From Lycocorax pyrrhopterus obiensis (taxonomy: Eukaryota; Chordata; Aves; Passeriformes; Paradisaeidae), in assembly GCA_014706295.1 (NCBI GenBank), contig JACSVZ010000004.1:12003977-12067976 (forward strand): a stretch of DNA of 64,000 nt, in the 5' to 3' direction. Numbering within the stretch: the stretch's first letter is position 1; every line of letters begins with the position of its first letter. The translations under genes were made by a program, and so were the position numbers. The notes under the pieces were generated by a model. The model saw only the letters and a list, made by a program, of their open reading frames with translations, had not been told where the DNA came from and searched no databases. Below are positions 23,940-36,735 of this stretch, piece by piece.

Positions 23940-24870
23940 TGTTATGGCTGTTGTTTGTGTGGCTGTGGCCATGGGGTGAATAATGTGATGAATGGTAAGT
24001 GTTGGTTTAAGTTGGTGACAAATTGATGATGCTCATTGAAAAAATGTGAGCTGGGCTCCTCACTGACCTTGCACATGGGTCAAGCAATGTCAAACCACTG
24101 GATGTTGTCTGGGGTGAAGTGGAGGCCTCACAGCCCAGTATTGTTTCAGTACCAGCCATAAGCCTCACTCCCCCTTCACCCTCCACGAGAAGCTGTGTTA
24201 TAACTCTGGTCCATTAAGAAGATTAGGATGCGTGCAAAGATTCTCTGGAGAAGTCAGGCAGCTCTGATTGCTGCCTCAGTGGGTGGAAGAGGACCAAAGT
24301 GATTATTTTACCTTTTGTATCAACTTTAAATTCTGACTGAAAGTAACCAAGACCCTAATTAAGCCTTACTTGCATATTAACATTCACACCCCTTAGAATG
24401 CAAATGAAGAGAAAAGAGGACATGCCTTACATATATGACAACAGTCACCAAAATCCCACCTATGCCATGTTTGTTCCACCCCTTTGGGAAGGGCCAAAAA
24501 TTATTGTATAAAAGAAGGGGGGTATTGGGGCAAAGAAAAAGCACCATCCATGAATCTGAACCGTGGAAGTTCTTACTTCACTTGGCCAGATCTATAGTAT
24601 TGATAAGTTGCATTACTTGTGAATCTGTGATCTGTGAATTTGTGATCAAGTTCTTATCGAACACAATCAGACCCACAGTGTCAAGACCACGTTCTTTGTG
24701 AATCTGTGCTTGTGAAAGTTCTTCTTGAACGCAGCTAGACTCACACTGCTGAATTGGGAATAATCAGCAGTTAAGCCCAGCCACACTCAGCCCCCCTGAT
24801 CTCTGAGGACCTGCTGGACCTGAGGACAAGTGGGTTTATTTCCTGTCAAAATTTCTATACCCTTTATGCA
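23940..24870 (+). mobile_element. Probable 3' LTR of the ERV remnant
   Basis: The sequence following the env tail contains a TATAAAA box at 24507-24513 and a purine-rich stretch a little upstream of its left end (gaagaggaggaaaaggaatc near 23802). It ends near 24870. A TG start close to 23949 and a CA end close to 24873 are guesses; no second LTR copy was found in the window to fix the borders. Confidence 0.45.
24616..24755 (+). repeat. Imperfect direct repeat in the LTR
   Basis: cttgtgaatctgtg at 24616 and ctttgtgaatctgtg at 24694 begin two related units about 78 bases apart. Both continue with an agttctt...cgaac/tgaac element and an aga-ccacagtg/ctcacactg end. The second unit is shorter by about 15 bases. 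Confidence 0.7.
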
Positions 24871-27800
24871 ACACATGGTACAGAGTGGGCTCAGTGCCCT
24901 CCAGAAAAGCCTGCACTCCTAAGCAGCTCTGTGCTGATGTGGGGAGAAGGGAACAGCTTCCTGTGTGAGCCTAATCAATTTTCCCTTTTACTTTAGAATT
25001 TGGGATTTTTTCCTCTCCCATCTCTTGTAAGCAAAAATCAGCCAGGTACAAGAAAAAACCCCTCACAATATTCATTTCACATAAGTTCAGGAAATGATGC
25101 ATTTCTATCTACTGTTCTGTTTCATCACTGGATCCTTCTGCAGAGCTTGACACACGTACACATCTGCCCCATACCAGCAGCCTCTCAGGGGCAAACCAAA
25201 ACATACTTTGAAGCATGGAGAAGATGGGCTTTGGACCCTGCTAAAGGCAGACTCAGAAGAATCCTGCCTAACCCTCCATAAAATTCCCAGGAGAAAAGGG
25301 GACTCACACACTGTACAACCCTCTGAGACCACAGCCTAATCCAGGCTCTTCCTCCCAGACCATCACCTGCCTGCACAAACTGCTCTCTGCCTTTGAGGAG
25401 CCGGAATCTTGTGATTCTTCTGCATGAGGGAAGTTTCCACCACCCTTTCCACAGGTATCAGAACCTTCACATGCCTTAAATTGAAATCACAGCGTGGCCT
25501 TCCCAAAGTACATAAAACACATCTCTAAAAGTCACATAACTTGGTTTCTATTCCCAGATCGGTCTTAACTGCAAGTTTTTAGTGACCACATTCATAAACA
25601 ATAATGGAACTCTCACTGTTCTACCAGATCTCCTTCAATTCCCTGCCCGGTGCTCCCATGTACCCAAGGATGAGCAGGGGACACCTTCCCAGAGCAAAGG
25701 AAGTAGAAAAACAAAGAAAGAAAGCAAATAAAAAACCCAGCCATCAACAAGATGCTGCCTTTGATTCTTTAATAAGGTTTTGGTAGTATACAAGCTTTTT
25801 TTTGTTTGTTTGTTTTTTCTTTTTTTTGTCCCGATTGTCTGGATTAACATACATGGATTTAAAAAAGGCACAAAATCCATTGCACAGCTTCTGTTTCGTT
25901 TGTTTTTGATGACATTGCCTGTTCATTGTGGTTTCAAGTGTAGGATTTTACAGTACTCTGCAGCATTTACAGCATGATCTACATACAGGTAATCAATGCA
26001 TGCTTTTATACAGGAGACAGAATTCAAATTCTCTCTCAGTATTTCTATATACACAATAATACAGTCTTTTTCTTCTGAAAAAAAAGCTTTAAATTGGTCT
26101 TGCATGCTTGGTATACCAGAAGAATTAGTGCAAGCATATATTACAGTGTTATTGCAGTACAAAAAGGGGTTGACCTTAGGCTCTAAAGGGATTAGATAAG
26201 GAAGAATAAAAAGACTCAAGGAAAACAAGCTTTGGATCCCTTTAGCCAACTACGTCATTCCAAACAGATCCCTACACAGTACTGCCTTTAAAGCTACAGC
26301 AGGCTGCGTCCCCTCCATCTCCCTGCTGCCTTCCCCCTGAGATGAACTTCCACAGCTTCTGCAAACCTTCTGTCCCTAGCAGTCCATGAGGACTCCTGGC
26401 ATCTTGAGGAATCCCTCCTGCTGGACCTCTTAATACTGGAGACCTGCTTGAAGGGGACTGCACTGAGATCCACTGCTTCAAGCAAACTCAAGTCCCAGCA
26501 GATGGAGTTTCTCAAGCAAACCAGGAAGCACAACAGGTTCCCTACGGCTTTTGTCTCCTCTCAGTAGCAATGACCACAGAAACCCACATTCACCTCCTAC
26601 TCAAGCAGCAGTTGGTTAAATATGGTTTGGACTCTCCTGCGTAGCAGCAACAGAAGTCTAACAGGTGACAAAAGGTAATGCAAAGGAAGGATATGCTGGT
26701 CCCTGAGATTCTTCATGGGAGCTGAAAAGTCTGAGAAGCAGAAATCAAGTTCTCAACACGACGTTAATTGTTCCACTGGGAATGGGAAGAGGCCTTAGTC
26801 CTGAGAGATGCAGATGGCACACAGACAGCAAGAGCTGTAGTCCAGTCTTCCCTGTAACAGCTTTTATTTGGATACTATCAGGACCTTAGCATATCCTGGA
26901 AGTGACATTATCCTCTGCCAACATAGACTAAGCTTGATCGGGACTGGGAGATCTGGCAGGATTGACAGCAGTGAGTGGAAAAAACCTAGAATCTGAGTTT
27001 TCTGAAGCAGCTCTTCCTTCAAACCAGCATCAGATGAGGTAAAAGTAGCAGGGGTCTTAGAGCTGCCACGCTTACTTGCAGGATCTCCGTGTTCCAAGAA
27101 TCAGCACCATAAATGTTAGAGATGTTCTTCTATCCAGCATCTTACCATCAAATGCTCCACAGCCTTTTTCTTCATTCTTTTGACTAAGGTGAATAGGACA
27201 ATCCAGTCCTATGCTGGGTAAGTGCTCTGCTCGTCCCTGTTTGTGCTTTCATGTGTTAGGTTTGTGCCAGTTTTCCTAGCGTCTTGGATGGAAGCAAAAG
27301 CTCTGTAAAGGTGGAATGCCTGCCACTCAGCTTCCCAGCTCTGTACCCACCAGAGTCTCCAGCGAGAGCCAACGCAGAGCTCCCTGTCTGAGCGGACATG
27401 GGGACCACTTCATTTTTACCACTCATTAGAGACTCGGGAAATAGTGAGCAAAGTGGAAGGAAATGATAATTCAAAAATTGTTCTAGTCCCTAACTGTAAA
27501 GGCAACTTAATAGCAGCAAGAAAGAAGAAGAATATTCTGAAAGCTAAACATCTTCCTAAGTCATAAAAATAACCAGAAGTCAGCAGTGCTGAATAAGAAC
27601 CTGACCTGGTGGGGGTTTTTTTAGGAAGGACCAAGCTGAAGGGGCAAGAGTCCCGTGGAAATCCTCCTTATCTGACTTGTTCAGAGGAAATTTGCCATTA
27701 CTGTGTTTCATGTTGCCAGATAATTAATTGCACTCATAATTAAACTGAGAAACTTGTTGGAGTTGTTGGAGGAAACCCTGGGGATTTTTACGAGGCAAGT

Positions 27801-30800
27801 GCACTAGATGAGGTAACTCATTGAAACACTTTGCATATGAAAAAATAAAACCTCCAAACATAAAGCAATTTTCTTTTCAAACACTAGAAGACATGCAAGT
27901 GAATGTAAAATGGGGATTGCTTCCAATCCCCAGGTTACATGGTTAGCAGCTTGTTCAAAATGTACATTCATCGTAACATCATTTTTTTCAATGGCAGGTG
28001 TGATACAAAGAAGTTGCAATGCAGCAAATAACACTTAGAAACATTTCCCAGAAATTAATCTTTGCGCTGTCCCCTGGAACTACCAATGCAGGTTTGTGTT
28101 ATAGTGACCCAAACGCAAAACATGTGGCATTAAAACACAACAAAAAGCAAGGTAGTGCAGCGACGATCAGCCTTTACGTGTTTTATTTCATGTTTTAGTA
28201 TTACCCAAAATAGGTGCTTGCATACTATAAACTATGTCCCAAGTGCCAGCACTGTTCTCATCACCAGAATACTCTGCCACCAGCTGACAGCAAAAGGAGA
28301 GATATGTATGTATGTCACAACACACTGAATTAAGAGACCTGGGCTGGGCCAGGTTGCTGAAATCCGACCCGCAGCGTGCAGAGGAGGCCAGGTGTGCCAC
28401 CTGAACCAGACACCATAAAGATACTTTCTGTAAGTGGTTGAGATTTGTTCTTTGCAACAGCCTTTTCAGCATTTGGGGGTGTGCAAAGTGGCCCACTACT
28501 GGCACAGAAACTCTTCTGTAAGGCAGGACCACGCGTGACCGTTCACACGCCACGTGTGGGTCATGCACACACACAAACACACAGACAATCAGAAATGGAA
28601 ATTCCAGCAAAAAGCATCACAACACCATCCTGGGGGCAACAGTGAAATCAGGAAGCACATCTGGCTTACTTTGGTCAGCCTCTCCAGAAATTTTCATCTC
28701 CTCCAGTCACTCTGGGGAGAGCTGGCAACTACAAGGAAGCAGGTCAAGAAGAAGGTACCCCATGTTCTCCAGCTGAGAAACAACTGAGGCAATTTTTTCA
28801 CAATAAACACTAACAGGATTTCAGGGTTTTGCAAATTATCCATGATTTTAAAGGCTTCAGACCTTGTCTGCTAGGAAATGCAATTTTATTTTTTTTCAGC
28901 TAGCCTCTTGCAGCCCATCTGTCACTGCCAAGCAGAGCTAGACAAATATACGATAGCTATCTCCAAATTGTTCTTTCCCATTTTTACCAAAGGGAAACAA
29001 GGAAAGAAAAAATAAAAATGAAAGCTTCTCTTTCGAATAGATTGGGATAAAAGAGCCCTTTCTTATTCAATGTGAAAGTAGCAAAATGGTCTCAGCTTCA
29101 GGTAAAGTTCTGAGAGTGTCATGAATAAATCTCTAATGACAACCATTAATAAAATGTGTCATTCATATAACCCAGCAGTTGACAATACAAATAAACTCAG
29201 TCATTGACGCAGGACTGCGTCAGTTACTATGTGGCTGTAATACAAATGTGACTGGATACCACAGAGACTCCATGTAGCCTAAGGAAGAGACGCCAGACCC
29301 ACTGGACAAACATGGTTGGTATCTGTCGCCAATCCCTCCAGACAAGCAGTAGAAAATCTTCCGTTTTCAAGAATAATCTTGTGCTGCTGTCAAGCTCTTA
29401 AAAGTTCCACATATACATATCATGGAAGATTGATGGCGGTGTGAGAGGGAAGGACGTTAGAAAACAGGAAAAGGACTGAACACATCTTTCCATGCTTTCT
29501 GACCTTCAGTCTCCTATTGTTGAGCTATTTTACAAGAGAGGAGTGCACTAGCAATCGTTGTATTTTCTTGCCTTAATTTATTTACAAAGGATCACAGCAC
29601 CAGATTCAAATAGTGCATTTTTACATGAGAGAGCAAGGGAAGTTCCTGGTGATTTGCAGTCAAAGAAATGCCTCCGTGATATTTGTTGTATTTGGTATAT
29701 AGGTCCCACCCACTGTCCTGACAATTTACAGATCACGAAAAAATATTCAGCCTCCTGAAATTCCCTTTGTGCAACCAAACATCTGGCTTCATCCTGACAT
29801 GTTCTGAAAAGGCTTTTCCTGCTGCTGACTCCCCTATGTCAAACAGCAGGGAAGTGACTCATGGGAAAAAAAAAGCACTTGGGAACCGTTTGGATTTAAG
29901 AGCCCATAGGAAGGTATGAATACCGCAAGTGGTGTTTCTGAATAAACTTTGGAAAGGCTAAATTGAAGTGTTTGCTCTGGTTTCCCAGACTGCAGAAGGG
30001 TCTTTCTGACTGCAGAAGGCTTCTACTACAAAACAAATCACCAAGACTCTCAGAAGAGGCTGCACACGTTGGGGCAAAGTAGTCAGTGACAAAGATGGTA
30101 CCAAAGCCTGGCAATGCTACTGAAACAAAAGACAAATGAGGTAGATAAACACTCCAAAGTGAAATCTTTGGAAGAAATGCTTGAAGCACAGAGCAGAGAA
30201 GTGTCCCAAATGACACTTGTTTTGTTTCTCATCTCAAGTGCTCACAGCCTAGGCGAGTTAGAAGAGCTGTGTGTCCACTGGCTTTAGAGCCACTTTCGGA
30301 AAAGAAACAGCCGAGCCACTGAAGACCCATTCAACCTCTGTGCCCCTGAATGGGCTGAGGAAGGTGCTGAAAACACCTTCGCTTATTATGGCTGATCAAG
30401 CAACAGGCCTCTTTCCAGAGGTCCTGTATCTAAAAAATATAGCAAAAAGGAAAGAAAGATTGTTGACTGGTTCTTAAAGGCATGCTGCTTTCTTGTGTAG
30501 CCCCTGGGTCTGGCTGCTCCAGAAGCAGCTGGGGAGAGCTGGGTGTCAAATGGAATAGAAGAAAAAACAAAGAGCTTGTTTAAAACAACAAGATACTTTG
30601 GCGGCCTAATGGCAGTGGCACAGGCTTGATAAGGGAAGAACAGTCACTATATGTGGCAAAGTAAAGAACACCAATCCCCAAGAAAGAATCCACCAGTCCG
30701 TGATACCTCCAGTTTAAGACAGGCAACAGGAGGAAACACTGGTGTGTTAAAGTTTACAGCTAATGAAGAGTGTCAGCTCTGCTGCACTTAGAATTTCCCT

Positions 30801-33800
30801 CTCCTGGCTGTTTGAAATACCCTATTTGATTTGAAACCTCCCCACTCTCCCAGCTCCTAGGTAGGAGAATGGGGACAGCAAATTTTGCCAGCCCAGAAAA
30901 TATCCATTTGGAAGAACTTGCAGAGTTTGCAACCGGAGTTGCGACATTTTCTCACTCAGAGACCTGGCACTGATTTAAGCGGAACTTAGAGACACGCTCA
31001 CAGCAACAGAAGTGGTGTTCAGCCAGCTACTTACATGGCTTGCAAACACAGATGGTACCTGTGTCTTAAGGGAAAGAGCATTGCCAGCTGTCTAAATTCA
31101 GCTGCTGATGCAGACAATAATTGGGCGGAGCTTGCTAAGTCCTAAGGGTTCCAGGATTTGAAACTCATGAAACTGTCTTGAACATGGAAGGTATCTCCCA
31201 TTCTCTATTTTGAAATCAAGCTGCCTTTAAACAGTGCGATCCTCACACAGATTCCATGTAGAGCTGAGACTGCTCCAGTTGCCAAAATGTGCCATTTTTT
31301 TCCAATTTCCTCCAATGAAGTCAGAGGGAGGGAAGGGCCCTTTGCTGCTCAAAGTGCTATAGGGATTTTTATGGCACACCATGAGCGATGCAATGCATAG
31401 GAAACCGGTGCAGGAGGCATGCTCTGCAGATCCTTGGGAATGGCAAAGGCAGAAGGTAGTGCAGGTATCCAGGGATGCAATAAGGATGTGAGGGATGAGA
31501 TTCCATGAGTGGCAATGGAGGTAAGCCACGGGGGCAGGTGAACACAGTGGGACACACAGGTAACCAAGGCAGAGCAAAAAGACTGTCATACGGGGAAGAG
31601 ATGGGAGAGGCAAACTGGAACAAAGAGGCAACTAGATCTAAGAGAACTTCTCAGTGAGGTGAAGGTGAGGGGGTTCTGCATGGGAAGTCTACCAGTAGCT
31701 TGGGGCTATAGCCAGCTGCTGCTGTTCTTGCATCCAGATTCAGATTTGAACAGAAGCTGGGGGGCCGCTGCTGAGCAATGTCTCTGCTTACAGAGCAATG
31801 ACGAGATCCCAGAGGAGAACATCAGCTGCCTTATCTCAATCCAGCCTGGAGGCCACTGTCCAATTACAGCTTCTCTATCCTGGGCAGGGAGGGGCCTGCA
31901 GCCTTGACCACCACAATGCCCAAGTTCAGATACACAACAAAGAGAACGAGTGGTAGAACAGGAGCGACTTCATAATGTAAGTGTAAGGATGGGGTTATAT
32001 CACCCATATGGCTGTTTTACGGGGCATTTCTATCTTACTTTTTGTCATCACTGCAACAAAAGAGACTTTAAAAAGTGAAAGAGGTGATGCACCATAACTC
32101 TTTCACATGCCTGCCCCCCTACAGTAGTAAAAAAGAATGGGAATGGTAGACAAGTTCAGGCTCACACCAGGGACTTTGTCATCATGGGGGTATCAAGAGG
32201 ATGCTCCTAATGCAAACTGGCATCTGCAGACCTGCACCTGTGTCAGTGCAACTCATTTTCAGTCAACCCCCTCCCACCAAAACTGCCTCCCCTGAAAGTG
32301 AATGCATGCTGGCATAACCACATTTGTCCAATGCTAGCTTAACCCAAGCATTTACAGTAACATTTTCACAGAAATCATATCTCATTAGCTCCTTCCTGAG
32401 GGAAGGAGGCTGAGGAGAGAGCAATAAATTGGAAACATCTCCCATTCTGCATAGAAGAAAGTGAAAGGAGCCAAGAGGCCAAGATATAAAATGATGGCTT
32501 TTATATGTATATACAAGTGATGAACATTCGCTCACTGAAGTAGATCATGAGATCCCAGCAACAGCTACCCGTCCTGATGCCAATGATCTCTGTGAGGGAG
32601 TGGCAAATGCTCATTTCCAATTTGGATTCTGAGGAGAACAAGTGCTATGTACAACGTATGTAAAAGAAGAGTATATCCCTCAGGATGCAAATCCTGTTCT
32701 TGGACCCTTCTGATGAACACAATTTGCCTAAGAGTCTGATGCTGAATGGGAATTTAATTTCGCTAGTATTGATTCCCACTGGCTCATTCCATCTGAAGAA
32801 CTAAAAAAACCCTACCAAACATAGAAGGGCAAATAACTAGGGCAACTCACTTTTCAGCCCACAGCCCCAGGACCAATTTTCATGTCAACAGCCTTCCATC
32901 AGTTGGGTTTTTTGCCAACTGATGTTGGACATATTTACATTTATAATTGCAGTCATTATAAATTAAACACAATAAATAAATGCAATATAAATGTAATCTA
33001 CATAAGTTTTTTTAGAATTGCACCGCAACTAGTTTCAATATTAATTTATTACATTTCCATATATATAAAAAAGATCTCTTTTCACATTGCTTTAATTTGC
33101 CAACTGTTCCTCAACAATATGTAGATTCCAGAGTAATTAATACAGCATTAGATGAAGATGTTAAGAAACCCCTTCAAATTCACTATTTTTAATACTTTTT
33201 GCATAATACTTTAACATCAGGATTCCAGCCATTAGCACCAATTAATTTTTTCAGAATTAAATTGTTAAAGACATACTGATCATGAAATAAGACCTCCCAT
33301 AAAACCCAGGTGACAGCAACATGTCAAATTATTCTGGTATAGAGCCCAAATTTGATGGTTTAACAGGATTGGTTTAGAAACCAATATCCCACCTTACAGA
33401 GACTGAACAGCAAAAAATTCAGTGTCTTTTAATAATGTATTTCAGTGGTTTACCACACACACCTATGTCTTTAAAATGAGCATCTTGCTTCTAGGTTTAC
33501 CTTTGCTACTTTATCTTCCAGCCTTTACACTCATTATGTTTGCCTGGCAGGTTAAAACCCCTCTTGCTCTCTTCAGGCAGGGACACCTAACAGCAATCAT
33601 GTCACTTTTTAGTTTTGTATTGAATGACAGACTGCATTTCTTCCAGCTTATTCTACAAGGCAGGTTTTACAGAATCAAGCATTCTTGTATCACTTCTCCT
33701 CTTCTAGGTTTTGAAAATCTTTTACAAAATTTCCATACAAGACTTGGATATGATGTCTGGTAGTGATCTCACCACCACAAAATATCTCCCTCTGTTCACA

Positions 33801-35800
33801 TCTTCCATTTTCCTGCTGATACACCGAAGAAGAAAATATTTATTCTTTTTTGCTGTAGCAGCATAGTGAGAACTTAGATGCAGCTAATTACTTCACCTAA
33901 CTCCCACCTCATTTTGGGAGACAGCACCTCCCAGGGCACAGTTTCTCTCATTCTGTACATGTGACTTACATCTTCCATACTCCAAACATGACCTTGTCCC
34001 TGGGTGGATGCAATCATTACTTTGAATGCAAGCAATTTATCAAGCAATTCAGATCTTTCTGCAGAGCCAGTCTGTCAGTAGTGTTTTATCAAACCACCCA
34101 CCTTCTGTCACTGCAAACTTTCTCCTCAGTGATTTCTTTGTTCTTCTTGACAGCCACTAAAGGCATGGAATAGTGCTGAGCTAAGGGCAGGAGGTCAGGA
34201 GTCCTAATGAGAAACAGCCTCTCTTGTAAGAGATAGCAACATACAAACATATTTTGTTTGTCTAGTTGGCTTTCAATTTATTAATGATTTTAACTGGAGG
34301 AAAGTCTTACTGAAATCTATATAAATCAACCATCTTTATAAATCATATTTTTGAACTTACAAGACCAGTATCAAGTTTATGTGAGTAGCATTATGATGAG
34401 TAGCATTAGAGAGATTACTGACCTCTGAAATTTATGTGTGGAGCTACTTATTGGCTAGTCATTATTTTTGTCTGAACAAAAGGCTTAGAGCTTATAAATA
34501 CCCAGTTATCCAATTTGTTCCCTTTTCTGACCTGCAAAACTAAAAATTGGTTGATTTTTCTTTAAAAATAGAACAAGAATAATTTAAATTCCTAAAACTG
34601 ACCTTGAAATGTGAACATCAGTGTTTTGGATGCTATGAACAAAAATTATTAAGAGCTACTGATTTAAGTCTAGTGCTTTCACAAATTCCGTTTTCTCTGG
34701 AATCTGTTGTTCCATTAAAGTCTCTATTGAAGTTGGAAAAAAATAACATCAGAGTAGAGTCTACTTAAGGAAATTATCCCTTCTCATGTCACTTTGAGAA
34801 GAGCAAAGCCTTGCTCTTTTTCGTATCTTGGTGCTTGACAAGGGAACTGCCAAATAGGATTAGGCTACTGGTTAATTCAGCCCAAGTATTTTTGGCAACA
34901 CTCAGTACCTTTTCAAAAAATAAAGCTCATGAACAAACTGCAGATAAAAATTTTGTCTGAACAGTAAACTGTCCCATTCACACATGTTCTTGGGGCAAAT
35001 CAAAAGAAATTGATGTCACTGATTCAAGAATGACTGTGGGAAGAGGCTGGTCATACCTGTGCCGAATTCTCTCAAGGAGGGCCTGTTGCCCCCTCCATCT
35101 CCATCCCTGCACCTCCCAGGACGCTCTGTCAGCATGTCAGCCTGTCAGACCATGTCCTGCAGCATGCAGACTCACTGGGCCAGCTCCTAGGAACTTCAGG
35201 AAGCACCACCCACCCTGTCTGGGGCTGCACTATCTGGTCTTGCTTATGGGAGGATGAATGTAATATTAAGGGAGCCTCAGGTAGGGCAGATGTACCTACA
35301 GAAAGCCCTGCTTGGGAGGAATTGTTCATTGTAAGCCCACTGGAAACACCCTACCTATGCAGTGAGACCTCCATGTCACAACTTCCTTCCAACACCCACA
35401 CTTACCCCAACCCATTTTCACATCTGAGCTTTCCACATGTTTTATTGCTTGTATCCTATGCTTGTATATTTTCTGCACAGTATTTTACTTTGGACTTGCA
35501 CTTCCCTAGAGCCCTGAGCACCAGCAACGACCCCTTCTTCCTCAACCTTAACATCCATACTGCCTCTTCTCCCAGAAGATCAGACCAAAGGCTCATGGCA
35601 ATAGAAGACAGTTACTACATTCACTTAACTACAGAAAGTCTTCATACAGTACAGTCTGGTGTTTCACCCTGCAACTCTACTGAGAAGGGCAATATATTTC
35701 TGCAAACGCAGGAAACAAGTCATACTTATGACAATTTAAATTAACGTTGATCTCCCTTTTCCTTTGAGATTCACAGTTTTAGGGAAGGTTTTCATGGGCT
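24871..35800 (-). other. TTBK1: TTBK1 27-kb intron, middle portion
   Basis: No coding exon with consistent splice signals was found in this 11-kb stretch and no repeat family was recognised. It is AT-rich, with a T-rich run at 25796-25829 and a short CA-rich patch near 28566. On the minus strand it lies downstream of the alternative exon at 36736-37020. It holds several possible polyadenylation signals, among them ATTAAA at 25768-25773, so part of it could be extended 3' UTR of the short isoform; this is not shown by the sequence. Confidence 0.5.
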
Positions 35801-35824
35801 CTGTATACCAGGAGCTGAGGCCAC

Positions 35825-35830
35825 TTTATT
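35825..35830 (-). terminator. TTBK1: Candidate polyadenylation signal, TTBK1 short isoform
   Basis: AATAAA on the minus strand, about 900 bases after the stop of the alternative terminal exon. Another AATAAA lies near 35438. Usage is unknown. Confidence 0.3.
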
Positions 35831-36735
35831 TCTCAAATGAGATCTGTTATCACAGGCATTTCCAAGCAAGGCCAAGAAGCAGGACTGCTCTGCCATTGAA
35901 AAGCTGCAGGTGCCTAAAATTTCTGGAATTTAAAAACAGCATAATATACAGCTGGATCAGTAAGAAAATCTTTGCTATCCAACTCGACAGTCAGTGCCTC
36001 TGGGGCCAGGTAGGAAAATTTGGAGCAGCTTAGGAGTGGAGAGCAGATGAACAGTCTCACTGTCATGTAACAGAGGCACAGCCAGAGAGACAGAAATGTG
36101 CGGTCACTGTATGGAAACCAAACTGCAACAAAAGCAAGGGGATTTCCAAAGCCAGAGCAACAAAGAGATACATGATTGTAACTCCACAAGAGGGACAAAC
36201 CTGAGGTCCTGCCTCAGGTGAGCTTTGAGTGGGAGTCTGCCTATATCTAGATGGAGTAAAACTGCCTACAGATTCGGCCCAGTGTAAGGTACCAACAGAG
36301 ATGCTTGAACCGATTTGCTGAGGAAGGTAACGCTTGCTGATACCTCCACAGTCTCTCCATTCCAGTCATAACTTGACAATGTTTGTTGCTCGATTGCATG
36401 TGTTCAGTGAGGCAGCCCTGCACTTCCTACCCCGAGGCCGCAGGACACGCGAGCGAGTTTTTCAGATGAGCCCTGGCATCCACCTCTTTCACACACCACA
36501 CGTTCACCATCTGCGTTCTCATCTTCGGCCTTGCTGCCGCCCCTCGCTCAGGCTGCTGGGAGGTTTAGAAAGGCAGATGTTTTCAGTCTCTGTGGGGTCT
36601 GGTTGCAGGGGCTTTGGAAGTTACAGTACCTTAGGCCAGTGTTGTCTGGGATTCAATATTGCATTAAGTGGTGACACATTGTGGGCGGGTGGGATCTATT
36701 ATTGCATTATGGAGGCTGCTGCTTCCCTGAACAGG
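35831..36735 (-). other. TTBK1: Putative 3' UTR of the TTBK1 short isoform
   Basis: Follows the stop codon of the alternative exon. The first 350 bases are more GC-rich than the surrounding intron. Two TGCAATA heptamers occur on the minus strand at 36700-36706 and 36657-36663, matching the 7mer-A1 type of site for the miR-25/32/92/363/367 seed family. A plus-strand open frame of 201 codons covers this part and the exon, but it is the antisense shadow. Confidence 0.45.

Larger units (their letters stand above)
20850..24870 (+). mobile_element. Endogenous retrovirus remnant, 5' truncated
   Basis: A decayed retroviral copy in plus orientation, antisense to TTBK1 and inside its largest intron. 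In order: a reverse transcriptase fragment (about 21050-21330), envelope remnants (about 21930-23920) and a probable 3' LTR (about 23940-24870). No gag, protease, integrase or 5' LTR was recognised, so it is truncated or heavily deleted: the RT and env pieces lie only about 600 bases apart. Frameshifts and stop codons break all frames; nothing here can make a full viral protein. Family placement (gammaretrovirus-like or other) is not possible with confidence by eye. Confidence 0.7.

Noticed and set aside
25923..26249. A 108-codon minus-strand frame with a hydrophobic start
   Set aside because: AT-rich intron sequence; no splice signals in matching phase and no similarity recognised.
36600..36720. 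A possible microRNA hairpin around the two tattgca stretches
   Set aside because: The two stretches are direct, not inverted, repeats and no stable arm pairing was visible.
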